This document shows positions 15,909 through 22,438 of a stretch of DNA of 24,584 nt, one piece after another (position 1 is the stretch's first letter; each line of letters opens with the position of its first letter). The notes beneath the pieces are model-generated. The model was not told where the DNA came from. It was given only the letters and a program-made list of their open reading frames with translations, and searched no databases. The stretch comes from Victivallales bacterium (GTDB lineage: Bacteria; Verrucomicrobiota; Lentisphaeria; Oligosphaerales; Oligosphaeraceae), in contig JAGCSE010000012.1 of the NCBI GenBank assembly GCA_017964325.1, forward strand, positions 1 through 24,584. Reading direction: 5' to 3'. A program made the position numbers and the translations under genes.

Positions 15909-16280
15909 TGTGACGGTTTCAAACAGTCACAAATGCCGTTACCCCCTGCCGCCTTATACCTAGAAATCCATTTCATGTGTCTGTTTGTGACTGTTTCACC
16001 TCCAGCCCATCTTGTGACCGTTTGTGACTGTTTGCTCAAATTCCACACGATTTCCGCCACTTCTAGCCGCTCTTATTCATCCTACTCTATCTCTTTCATG
16101 TGACGGTTTCGCAGATACGGCGTGTGACGGCTCCAAGACGGCCTTGTGTCTGTTTGTGACGGTTTCGCTATAATGGCTTGTGACTGTTTTGATTTGAAGC
16201 TTGTGACCGTTTCGCTGACGTGTCATGTGACGGTTTGTGACTGTTTCATTTAGATGTCTTGTGACGGTTTGTGTCTGTTT
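15909..16280 (+). repeat. Iteron-like array of TGTGACNGTTT sites
   Basis: Fifteen direct copies of TGTGAC/TGTGTC followed by NGTTT start at 15909, 15976, 15986, 16013, 16023, 16099, 16123, 16145, 16155, 16179, 16202, 16226, 16236, 16260 and 16270. An inverted copy lies at 15926-15931. Copies are spaced 10 bp apart in doublets and mostly 22-24 bp between units in the right half. The 10-bp spacing breaks reading frames, so these are DNA sites rather than a peptide repeat. They probably bind an initiator, recombinase or repressor many times over. Confidence 0.8.
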
Positions 16281-16928
16281 CCAGAAGAGAGACATCATCA
16301 AGCCGCCGTCATCCGTCACCGTCGCCCCCACCTCCCACGCGCAAAGAAATAAACTCTCCATAACAGTCTTATCCTTCCCGCGCCACTTTGGATTTTGCGT
16401 CGATTTTCGCAGAACCTAGACATACCCCCCCCCATCGGTGTCCTCCCCTACGGTCGCCCCCTGTGGCCTCCAGAACGCCACCTGTGAGCCGTCTGCCGCC
16501 CTTCATGGTGTCCATCATCCAAACCGACAGTGAAAAGCCGCCAGATGTCCAAGACGGACGCAACCGATAAAACGCCGTTCATCGGATCCGCGCCACTGGT
16601 TTGCATGGTGTCCGTCATCATAACCGCAGACATCGGAACTATCCGCACCGTGACGGCCTGCCGCTGGTCGATGTCTTGAAAATCCAAGCCATACAGCTAT
16701 ATTAATCCGTATTTTTAAGTAATATTTTTACGGAATATAAATGAATAAAAGGAACAAAAATAATGCAATTCACTCAATTTTACTCTAGAATGACGCAAAA
16801 ACACAAAGCCGTATATCTTCACAACATATTGATTTTACGTATGTTATAAATATCATGTCGCATAATATGTATTATGTATCGTTCAGCCTCAAAACAATAT
16901 ATAAATAATTGATAATTAGGTATTTACA
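16281..16928. other. Noncoding region: GC-rich half, then AT-rich possible origin
   Basis: About 16290-16680 is GC-rich with a run of C near 16425. It holds two related 23-base sequences at 16504 and 16604, exactly 100 bases apart, and no convincing gene. About 16685-16925 is very AT-rich, as expected for a DNA-unwinding region beside iterons. It includes TCCGTA/TACGGA arms at 16706-16734 and an operator-like palindrome at 16861-16876. Confidence 0.5.
16861..16876. promoter_or_regulatory. Palindromic operator candidate upstream of XRE gene
   Basis: CATAATATGTATTATG is a perfect palindrome with 7-base arms and a 2-base centre, 52 bases before the XRE start codon. Such sites are typical of autoregulating HTH repressors. 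Confidence 0.45.
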
Positions 16929-17255
16929 ATGTCTAAAACTGCCTCTGCAAGCTCTCCAAACTGCCCCTTATCCAATGAAAAACTCATTGAAAGTGTCACC
17001 GTCGCCCTCGACATGACGAATCAGCAACTAGCCGCCAAACTTGGCATCAGCCGCGCCACCGTCGAAAACTGGAAATACCACAACACAAATCCATCTGTTG
17101 ACAGTCTCCGCGCCATCATCGGCCTGTTGGTCGGCAGGCTTCACGTCCTGTCAAGAATCAATGACATCACCAAACGCGCCGCAAAATTGCAAAAGGAACG
17201 CGACAAGCCCCGCCGACGTGTCCGCAAGACTTCTGAACAAACGCCGTCAAATTAG
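16929..17255 (+). CDS. XRE-type helix-turn-helix regulator
   Basis: A 108-residue protein with a Cro/C1-type HTH at about residues 29-48 (M-T-N-Q-Q-L-A-A-K-L-G-I-S-R-A-T-V-E-N-W), followed by the usual N-P-S-V-D-S-L-R helix. The C-terminal 40 residues are strongly basic and may add DNA contacts. It is the only rightward gene in the element and lies next to the iteron/AT-rich region. It is therefore a good candidate for the element's repressor or an origin-binding protein. The ribosome binding site is weak. Confidence 0.78.
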   Translation: MSKTASASSPNCPLSNEKLIESVTVALDMTNQQLAAKLGISRATVENWKYHNTNPSVDSLRAIIGLLVGRLHVLSRINDITKRAAKLQKERDKPRRRVRKTSEQTPSN

Positions 17256-17283
17256 CCTTTATCCTATTGTCTAATAAATAAAT

Positions 17284-17316
17284 AGGCCAATTCTGGCAAT
17301 ACTCTAGAATTGGCCT
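17284..17316. terminator. Bidirectional terminator between convergent genes
   Basis: AGGCCAATTCT (17284-17294) pairs perfectly with 17306-17316 around an 11-base loop. It lies between the XRE gene and the convergent 135-aa gene and could end both transcripts. Only short T runs follow on either side. Confidence 0.65.
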
Positions 17317-17326
17317 TTGTGTCCAT

Positions 17327-17734
17327 TTACGCCCCCTGTTTCTCGCGTTCAGCAACTAGCTGTTCGGCGCGTGCATTCACGCACTTTTCATATTGCTCCT
17401 TCTGCATGCGCTCGAACTCGCCCCATTCCCATTTGATTTTGTTTTCTGCTGTTTCTCCGCCATCATCGAACTCAATTTCTCCCGCGCCACCGTCATCAAA
17501 CTCAATCGGCTGTGGTTCTTTGTTCTGGTGTGGCCGTCCGAAGATTCTGTCCAGAAGCAGGCCAGCCGCTTTTACATCACCTTCCCGCGCCTTTGCAATC
17601 AACGCATCCACGACAGCGTGAATATCGTCCTCCGATACAGCCGCCAGCATTTCAGCTTTCAGCCTGTCAATCTTGCGGCCTGCCGCCGCTCTGTTCCCTT
17701 CGGTAAATCGTCCACGTTCATCACGGTTTTCCAT
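17327..17734 (-). CDS. Small protein with GRFxxGN start, small-terminase-like candidate
   Basis: A 135-residue protein. The N-terminus R7-G-R-F-T-E-G-N14 followed by a basic stretch is typical of DUF5681-like phage and mobile-element proteins. A helical region comes next with V-S-E-D-D-I-H-A-V-V-D-A-L-I-x-K-A-R-E-G-D-V-K-A-A-G-L-L. A G-R-P boundary leads into an acidic C-terminal half with a repeated F-D-D-G-G. Related proteins often sit beside terminase genes, so it could be a TerS-like packaging redirector, but none of the active features of TerS can be proved from sequence alone. AGGAGG precedes the ATG. It is the last leftward gene, 211 bases after the helicase gene. Confidence 0.6.
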   Translation of the reverse strand: MENRDERGRFTEGNRAAAGRKIDRLKAEMLAAVSEDDIHAVVDALIAKAREGDVKAAGLLLDRIFGRPHQNKEPQPIEFDDGGAGEIEFDDGGETAENKIKWEWGEFERMQKEQYEKCVNARAEQLVAEREKQGA

Positions 17735-17945
17735 GTGTTACCCTCCTATGGTCAAAACATCAACAGAATGGCTCATGTGAGCCGTTTTCCGCTTCGGCGC
17801 GTGCATTTAGCCGCAAATGACACAAAAGCCGCCAGAAGCCCCAAATATTGCGTTATTCTATCATGTCTCTATCTTCTACTATCTTGCCTGTCGTTTGTGA
17901 CAAGATTCTGATTTTGAAATCCTGTCACATCCCCCGTGTCACGGT
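17735..17945. other. Intergenic region between helicase and small-terminase-like gene
   Basis: It contains an imperfect hairpin whose ends are TGTGACA (17896-17902) and TGTCACA (17923-17929), plus a further GTGTCACGG near 17936. These echo the TGTGAC sites of the array. There is no T run, so this may be a binding site rather than a terminator. Confidence 0.4.
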
Positions 17946-19271
17946 TTAGAAGTCAACATGTGGAATGTCGCCAGCATCCACACGCGCCGAACTCGGCATC
18001 GCCTCATAGGTCGCCCCCGTCCAGAGCATCGGACAACAGAAAGCATCCGTGTTTCTGTGCTTCTGATTGCAGACAAGATACAGTTTCTCATCCTCGCCGT
18101 CCTTCGCTGGTGTCTTCACAATATGTGCGACAGCATGAGCCAACGCCTCAATGCTTCCGCAGTCACGGAGCCAGTTCAATTGCGGCTCCGCTCCTTTTCG
18201 TGCGTCCTCCTGCCCCTGTCGTGAGTATTGGCACAAAACAAGCCCCGCCGCCTTCGCATCGACAAACACATCATGCAGAGCCGTGATAATCTGCTCAACT
18301 TCTACCGTCTTGTTTCCATTCCGAATCGGAACGTCTGGCCGAATACCGCCCAAATAGTCAACTATCACGACATCCACCGCTCCAGCCGTCGCCGCCAATT
18401 GCTTCACGCTTTCGGATATGCCGCTCGGCGTGAGCTTGGAGCCGTCAATGCAATGGAACGCCAGCTGTCTTCCGAACCGTGACGTTATATCCTTGAACGC
18501 CGCCAGATGACGCTCATATTCATCCTTTGTGGCGTTTCGGTTGACTATCCTGTAATGTGGAACACCGCATCTGGCCGCAACTATTCGCGCCAGAATATCA
18601 TCACTTGAACTTTCCGTGCAGACATACAGCACACTCATTCCAACATCCAGCATGAGATTGACCGAACCCGCGACAAGAGCGGTTTTACCCGCTCCAGTAT
18701 CACCCGCCAGGACAAAAGTCTCGCCGCGATGGAACACCGATTTGTCAAAACCACGTAGTAGCGGAATGCTCTTGAAATCGCGTTCTCTCTCCAATCGTTC
18801 ACAATACGCCTTCGATGCATCATCAAGCGTCTTCATCCGATGACCTCCCGATGTCTGCATGAATGCACCACGCATCGCGTCAACTGCTTGCAGGTGTCTC
18901 TCCGTGTCGAAAGGCTTTTCAATCACCTTCGCTCTCAAGCCCTCCATGCCGTCAACAAGCGTCCGCGCCGCTTCAAGCCGCCGCAAGTCTTCGCATTGGT
19001 CATTGAAAAGAGCGTCCGTTATAGCCAGAGCCGCAAGCTCCGCAAGATACCCGCCATATTTCGGCAATCGTGCAGAAATGGTCATCAAGTCAATGCCGAC
19101 ACGCTCACGCGCCATGTCGGTCATCGTGGCGAATATCTCCGCATGTTCTGGCAATGAGAAGCTGTCCGCAGTCACTCCAGCCGCAAGAGCCGCCTTAATC
19201 TGGTGTCCTTCGTTCACGATAATCCCAATGACAGATTTTTCGGTTTCAATATTTCTCAACGATTCGTCCAT
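17946..19271 (-). CDS. DnaB-type replicative helicase
   Basis: A 441-residue RecA-fold hexameric helicase. The N-terminal DnaB domain starts with E-K-S-V-I-G-I-I near residue 11. Walker A is A-G-D-T-G-A-G-K196-T, Walker B ends at V-I-V-D305-Y, and the downstream L-C-Q-Y-S-R-Q and L-R-D-C-G-S-I-E segments are the DnaB sensor/arginine-finger motifs in variant form. Slightly shorter than chromosomal DnaB and divergent in sequence, as in phage and plasmid helicases. It would unwind element DNA. GGGAGG precedes the ATG, and the gene begins 14 bases after the replisome-organiser-like gene, so they form one operon. Confidence 0.88.
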   Translation of the reverse strand: MDESLRNIETEKSVIGIIVNEGHQIKAALAAGVTADSFSLPEHAEIFATMTDMARERVGIDLMTISARLPKYGGYLAELAALAITDALFNDQCEDLRRLEAARTLVDGMEGLRAKVIEKPFDTERHLQAVDAMRGAFMQTSGGHRMKTLDDASKAYCERLERERDFKSIPLLRGFDKSVFHRGETFVLAGDTGAGKTALVAGSVNLMLDVGMSVLYVCTESSSDDILARIVAARCGVPHYRIVNRNATKDEYERHLAAFKDITSRFGRQLAFHCIDGSKLTPSGISESVKQLAATAGAVDVVIVDYLGGIRPDVPIRNGNKTVEVEQIITALHDVFVDAKAAGLVLCQYSRQGQEDARKGAEPQLNWLRDCGSIEALAHAVAHIVKTPAKDGEDEKLYLVCNQKHRNTDAFCCPMLWTGATYEAMPSSARVDAGDIPHVDF

Positions 19272-19285
19272 CGTCCTAGTCCTCC

Positions 19286-20074
19286 CTATGATTGTTTGAA
19301 TGACGCTGGATTGAATGGCTTGACATCGCCGCTTTCGGCAGTCTTCACCTGTGGCTGTTGTGGAATAGTGAAATCATCATTCCAATGTTCACCGTTCAAG
19401 AAGGTTAATGGATATAATTGACTTAATCCTGTTGCTTTCAGATATGCGTCATATTTTGGCAAAGCATGTTTAATCAGCATCCTCTCAGCTTCGGAGATTT
19501 TAGAATACCGTTTCTCACAGTCTTTCCGCCCTTTCTTCTGTCCGTACGCTTCCCAAAACTGTTCAAACGAAAAGCAAGTCGTTTTTTCCTCTTTTTGAGA
19601 ACACGAACCACCTTCAAGCGCAAACTCAGTTTGCGCAATAGATGTATCTACTCTATTCTTATCTATTCTATTCTTATCTGCATGATTCGCATCACTTCGC
19701 ATTGATTCGCATGTTTCGCATGCGGTCGCATCCGATTGCATCCCGTCGCATGCGGTCGCATCTGATTGCATCCCGTCGCTTGCGGTCGCCTTTTCTGTTT
19801 TTTCCTTCCCCCATCGTTTCTCTGCATTCTCCTTATTGGTAACGCTTTGTTCTTTCGCCTTATCGAATCCAGCCTGTACTTCCGCCCAAATCTGTTCAGC
19901 CATGCAACCAATTTCAAGTGGCAAATCATCAAAGTCACCACGTTCACCGTATGCTTTGGAGTAAACTGCTCGGAACGCCGCGCCTATACTTGCATCTGAT
20001 AGCCTCTTAAAAAAGCCTTCTAGATGAAACGGAACCGTCAGATACTTGTCAACTTTCTTCTGTTTAGTAGTCAT
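19286..20074 (-). CDS. Replisome-organiser-like protein (phage-type)
   Basis: About 262 residues. The N-terminal region (residues 6-90: Y-L-T-V-P-F-H-L-E-G-F-F, L-S-D-A-S-I-G-A-A-F-R-A-V-Y) resembles a domain common in phage replication proteins. The C-terminal region has F-E-Q-F-W-E-A-Y-G-Q-K-K-G-R-K and later L-Y-P-L-T-F-L-N-G-E-H-W, typical of replication initiators/helicase loaders. The middle is a low-complexity linker with a 10-residue repeat. Its place immediately before the helicase gene supports a loader or initiator role. I chose the ATG at 20072-20074, which has GGAG upstream and overlaps the previous stop as ATGA; the open frame continues to 20122. Confidence 0.72.
   Translation of the reverse strand: MTTKQKKVDKYLTVPFHLEGFFKRLSDASIGAAFRAVYSKAYGERGDFDDLPLEIGCMAEQIWAEVQAGFDKAKEQSVTNKENAEKRWGKEKTEKATASDGMQSDATACDGMQSDATACETCESMRSDANHADKNRIDKNRVDTSIAQTEFALEGGSCSQKEEKTTCFSFEQFWEAYGQKKGRKDCEKRYSKISEAERMLIKHALPKYDAYLKATGLSQLYPLTFLNGEHWNDDFTIPQQPQVKTAESGDVKPFNPASFKQS
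19716..19790. repeat. 30-bp tandem repeat inside the replication gene
   Basis: Two 30-bp units (19716-19745 and 19746-19775) differ at one base and are followed by a half unit. They encode repeats of M-Q-S-D-A-T-A-C-D-G in the linker, and CGCAT pentamers recur around them. Confidence 0.75.
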
Positions 20075-20358
20075 TTTGCGGCTCCTTTCTTCTTCATATT
20101 CCGCCACTCCTGCACACCGCAAAGGTCAACGCCGACTGCTTCAGCCGCCAGTTCAGCCTGCCGCCAGTTCAGCCTGCCATCTGGACTAATGGCCTCCCAA
20201 ATGTCGGCAAACGCCGCCCATGTCCGCCCATAAATTACATCACCAAAATACTGCCGTGCTATTTCTAGGAACGCTCCCAAAGTTCCGCCTTTTTTAGCAA
20301 AAGCGCACTCCATCAATAGCACATAGCAAAATGCTTTATCGTCGAATGTTACCTTCAT
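20071..20358 (-). CDS. Small protein of unknown function (95 aa)
   Basis: A 95-residue protein with a hydrophobic, alanine- and aromatic-rich core (F-C-Y-V-L-L-M-E-C-A-F-A; W-A-A-F-A-D-I-W-E-A-I) and a basic end (N-M-K-K-K-G-A-A-K). I recognise no family. AGGAGG lies 7 bases before the ATG at 20356-20358, which overlaps the upstream stop as TGATG. Its own stop overlaps the next start as ATGA. It is thus translationally coupled to the replication genes and may assist them, which is inference from position only. Confidence 0.65.
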   Translation of the reverse strand: MKVTFDDKAFCYVLLMECAFAKKGGTLGAFLEIARQYFGDVIYGRTWAAFADIWEAISPDGRLNWRQAELAAEAVGVDLCGVQEWRNMKKKGAAK

Positions 20359-20639
20359 CAACTAGCCTCCTTATGATACAGAAGATACTTCTCCGCCTCA
20401 ATCGCACCGTCCGCCGTCCGTATGGCCTGCATCTGGCGTTTTACGCTTCCAGCAAACACCGCAATGGCCTCATGGAACGCCGACGCTTGCAAAATCCACG
20501 CTTCGGCTCCACTTGCGACGCTGAATTTGTGTCCGTTCTCCGCAAACCAAAGTCTAACGGCGCGGTCGAACTCATCGCCAGCCGCCTCCAGAAGCATCTC
20601 GATTTTCCCAAAATGGAAGACTGTCAAACACTTTTTCAT
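20358..20639 (-). CDS. Small protein of unknown function (93 aa)
   Basis: A 93-residue, mostly helical-looking protein, for example L-L-E-A-A-G-D-E-F-D-R-A-V-R-L-W-F and A-F-H-E-A-I-A-V-F-A-G-S-V-K-R-Q-M-Q-A-I. No domain is recognised. It overlaps the HTH gene upstream by four bases (ATGA) and the next small gene by one base, so all belong to one leftward operon. Confidence 0.65.
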   Translation of the reverse strand: MKKCLTVFHFGKIEMLLEAAGDEFDRAVRLWFAENGHKFSVASGAEAWILQASAFHEAIAVFAGSVKRQMQAIRTADGAIEAEKYLLYHKEAS

Positions 20640-20950
20640 GCTTCGCCCCCCTGTTGTAACAGCGTCATCACATCCCGCTCACGAATACGTTTCCCGCCTG
20701 TCGGAAGCGTCACGGCGTGAATTGCACCGCTTTTTTCCATGCGCCAAAACGTAATCATCGACACTCCAAGCATGTCAGCCGCCGCCTTGCGTGTTATCAA
20801 ACGTTCCCGCGCCTGCTCCTGTTTTCCTTCAGAATACCCTTTTAGAGCCTCCACTAATCGCGTCGCTGTCAAATCTGGTATTGCACCATTCAGCAACGTC
20901 ACAACAGCAGAGAGCGTTTCCGTCGTGATTTTCCTTTGCTCAATTTTCAT
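20636..20950 (-). CDS. AlpA/excisionase-like HTH protein
   Basis: A 104-residue protein. After a helical N-terminus (residues 9-50) there is a MerR/Xis-type winged HTH at about 52-100: I-T-R-K-A-A-A-D-M-L-G-V-S, then W-R-M-E-K-S-G-A-I, then a G-G-K-R-I wing and R-E-R-D-V. This class includes AlpA-like activators and recombination directionality factors. It heads the replication operon of the element and is preceded by GGAG. An inverted repeat 34 bases upstream could be its operator. In satellites such a protein often activates excision and replication; that role is inferred. Confidence 0.75.
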   Translation of the reverse strand: MKIEQRKITTETLSAVVTLLNGAIPDLTATRLVEALKGYSEGKQEQARERLITRKAAADMLGVSMITFWRMEKSGAIHAVTLPTGGKRIRERDVMTLLQQGGEA

Positions 20951-21138
20951 CTTTACGGCTCCTTATTGAAGTTTGAACACATGCCATTATCGACACGCCA
21001 GATAATGTGGAGCCACTGTGGAAAATCCGTGGAAAACAAAAAGCATGGCATCAATCAAATGACACCATGCTTAATATTGAAAGACAATAGGTTACAATTT
21101 CAGATAAATTCAAGTCATTTCGTGGAAAATCGTGGAAA
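20951..21138. promoter_or_regulatory. Control region of the replication operon
   Basis: It contains the inverted repeat CATTATC (20985-20991) / GATAATG (21001-21007) with a 9-base spacer. It also has repeats of GTGGAAAATC at 21018 and 21122, and a terminator for the upstream gene. The inverted repeat lies where a promoter for the AlpA-like gene is expected, and GATAAT inside it may be the -10 box. Confidence 0.5.
21034..21072 (-). terminator. Rho-independent terminator, leftward
   Basis: On the minus strand AAGCATGG and CCATGCTT (21041-21048 and 21065-21072) form an 8-bp stem followed by TTTGTTTT. It closes the int-proximal operon before the replication operon begins. Confidence 0.75.
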
Positions 21139-21780
21139 TTACTCTAGTTCATCATCCTTGACACATCTTCCACTTTTGATTAGTTCATCATAAGCAACAG
21201 TTTCCTCAATGTTAAATGAGCGTTTCAGCATTGTTTTTACCAAAGGTACATGGTAGTAACCTGCTGGTTTTCCTGCTGATTTTGACTTTAAATATCTAGG
21301 TTTTACATCTTTAAGCATTTCTCCCACACGTGTCGCAAATGTGTTTTCTGCCCTGTCTGCTTCACTGTGCAACACATTCGCTATGGTCTTTATGTCAACA
21401 TACAGCCTTTCATCATCGAAAGGATTTCCTTTGTCTAGCAATTTAGTTATTAACGCTTCTGTTGAATTGTGCCGTTCATCAGCCCTTTGTTCAGCTTTTC
21501 CATGTAATTCATCCATGCGCTTCATAATCGCCGCCGTCTGGCCATCAACAAGAAAGCCGTTATTGTAGCACCATGCCATTTGTTTAATGGAGCCTATCTC
21601 CAAAAGATTCTCCACATGTTCATAAGCTAAGCTGTGCATCAAAAGCACCAAGTGAGCAGAGCATTTCTGAAAGAAATCAATATCCTTCTGGTCTCCGCCA
21701 GCCTGTGCCTTCTCTAGAGCGTCATGAACTTCAGCCTTGCATTTATTTAACCTGTCAAATAGAACGTCTTTGCTATACAT
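21139..21780 (-). CDS. Unknown protein (213 aa) of the int operon
   Basis: A 213-residue soluble protein with several amphipathic helices. Residues 10-60 include H-D-A-L-E-K-A-Q-A-G-G-D-Q-K-D. A Lys-rich P-R-Y-L-K-S-K-S-A-G-K-P-A-G-Y-Y segment near residue 170 looks like a basic DNA-binding or winged region. I recognise no family. I chose the ATG at 21778-21780 because AGGAGG lies 5 bases upstream; the frame extends to a TTG at 21804 inside the neighbour. The gene starts 8 bases after the previous stop and ends before a terminator. Confidence 0.65.
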   Translation of the reverse strand: MYSKDVLFDRLNKCKAEVHDALEKAQAGGDQKDIDFFQKCSAHLVLLMHSLAYEHVENLLEIGSIKQMAWCYNNGFLVDGQTAAIMKRMDELHGKAEQRADERHNSTEALITKLLDKGNPFDDERLYVDIKTIANVLHSEADRAENTFATRVGEMLKDVKPRYLKSKSAGKPAGYYHVPLVKTMLKRSFNIEETVAYDELIKSGRCVKDDELE

Positions 21781-21788
21781 CTTTCCTC

Positions 21789-22436
21789 CTACAATGATTT
21801 GCAATGCTTTATAAAACTCTTTACATAGCTTATCGGAATCTCATTTATCAGCCGTCTGGCTTCGGCGCGGATGTTTACTTCATCATCATCAATGTCGTTT
21901 TCGGCGCGTGAAGCCTCAATGTCAATATTGACATTAGTTTCATACGGTTCTATATTTGGAATTTCTTCTAATGATTTTGTGTCAATTTTCCGTCTGTATT
22001 TTCTGTAAACAGTTGAAAACAACCTTTCAATGACCGCGCCAATTTTTGAACTATCTGTTTTTTTGGTTTGCATGAAACGCATTTGCACTTCTGAAAACAC
22101 GTCATCAGCACCACAAGCATCAAGCAAAGGCCTCCAAGCATGGAAGCCTATTCGACGAATCAATTCAATTCGTTCTTTTGTAAGCTCCAGCGTTTCAGAA
22201 TTAAACACACATAATGACGGATTAGCTAGAAGAAACTCCGCCACGTCTTCCAAAAAATAAACGGCACGATTATAAACCGCCATATTACATTTTAGACGGC
22301 CTGTCTTTGCAAATCGCCTAATCGTTTGCTGACTTCGCCCCAATAGCTGCGAGACAGTCTGCGTGTCCATGACCGCCGCCGCGCCCTTGCTTGTCAGCCA
22401 GTCAATCACCCCTTGTTTTGTGAATCTTTCAACCAT
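21789..22436 (-). CDS. HTH protein with sigma-region-2-like stretch
   Basis: A 215-residue protein. Residues 24-48 form an excisionase/MerR-type HTH (T-V-S-Q-L-L-G-R-S-Q-Q-T-I-R-R-F-A-K-T-G-R). A central segment, A-D-D-V-F-S-E-V-Q-M-R-F-M followed by V-I-E-R-L-F-S-T-V-Y-R-K-Y-R-R-K, is reminiscent of region 2 of ECF-type sigma factors. The rest is acidic with a short helical end, and no region 4 is evident. It starts 2 bases after the integrase stop with AAGGAGG 7 bases upstream of the ATG at 22434-22436. It could be the directionality factor or a transcription switch; the sigma resemblance is tentative. Confidence 0.65.
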   Translation of the reverse strand: MVERFTKQGVIDWLTSKGAAAVMDTQTVSQLLGRSQQTIRRFAKTGRLKCNMAVYNRAVYFLEDVAEFLLANPSLCVFNSETLELTKERIELIRRIGFHAWRPLLDACGADDVFSEVQMRFMQTKKTDSSKIGAVIERLFSTVYRKYRRKIDTKSLEEIPNIEPYETNVNIDIEASRAENDIDDDEVNIRAEARRLINEIPISYVKSFIKHCKSL

Positions 22437-22438
22437 GT

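Noticed and set aside
15869..16060. Second short minus-strand frame over the same array
   Set aside because: It is a by-product of the repeat sequence with no start signal.
15909..16280. CRISPR array
   Set aside because: Repeat units are only about 11 bases, spacing is 10 or roughly 22-24 bp, and there are no cas genes.
16077..16361. Minus-strand open frame with repeated E-T-V-T-N-R-H peptide
   Set aside because: The repeats are the TGTGAC DNA sites; their 10-bp spacing shifts frame, and no ribosome binding site is present.
16448..16687. 79-residue minus-strand frame in the GC-rich noncoding region
   Set aside because: No ribosome binding site or recognisable domain; it lies over the 100-bp-spaced repeats.
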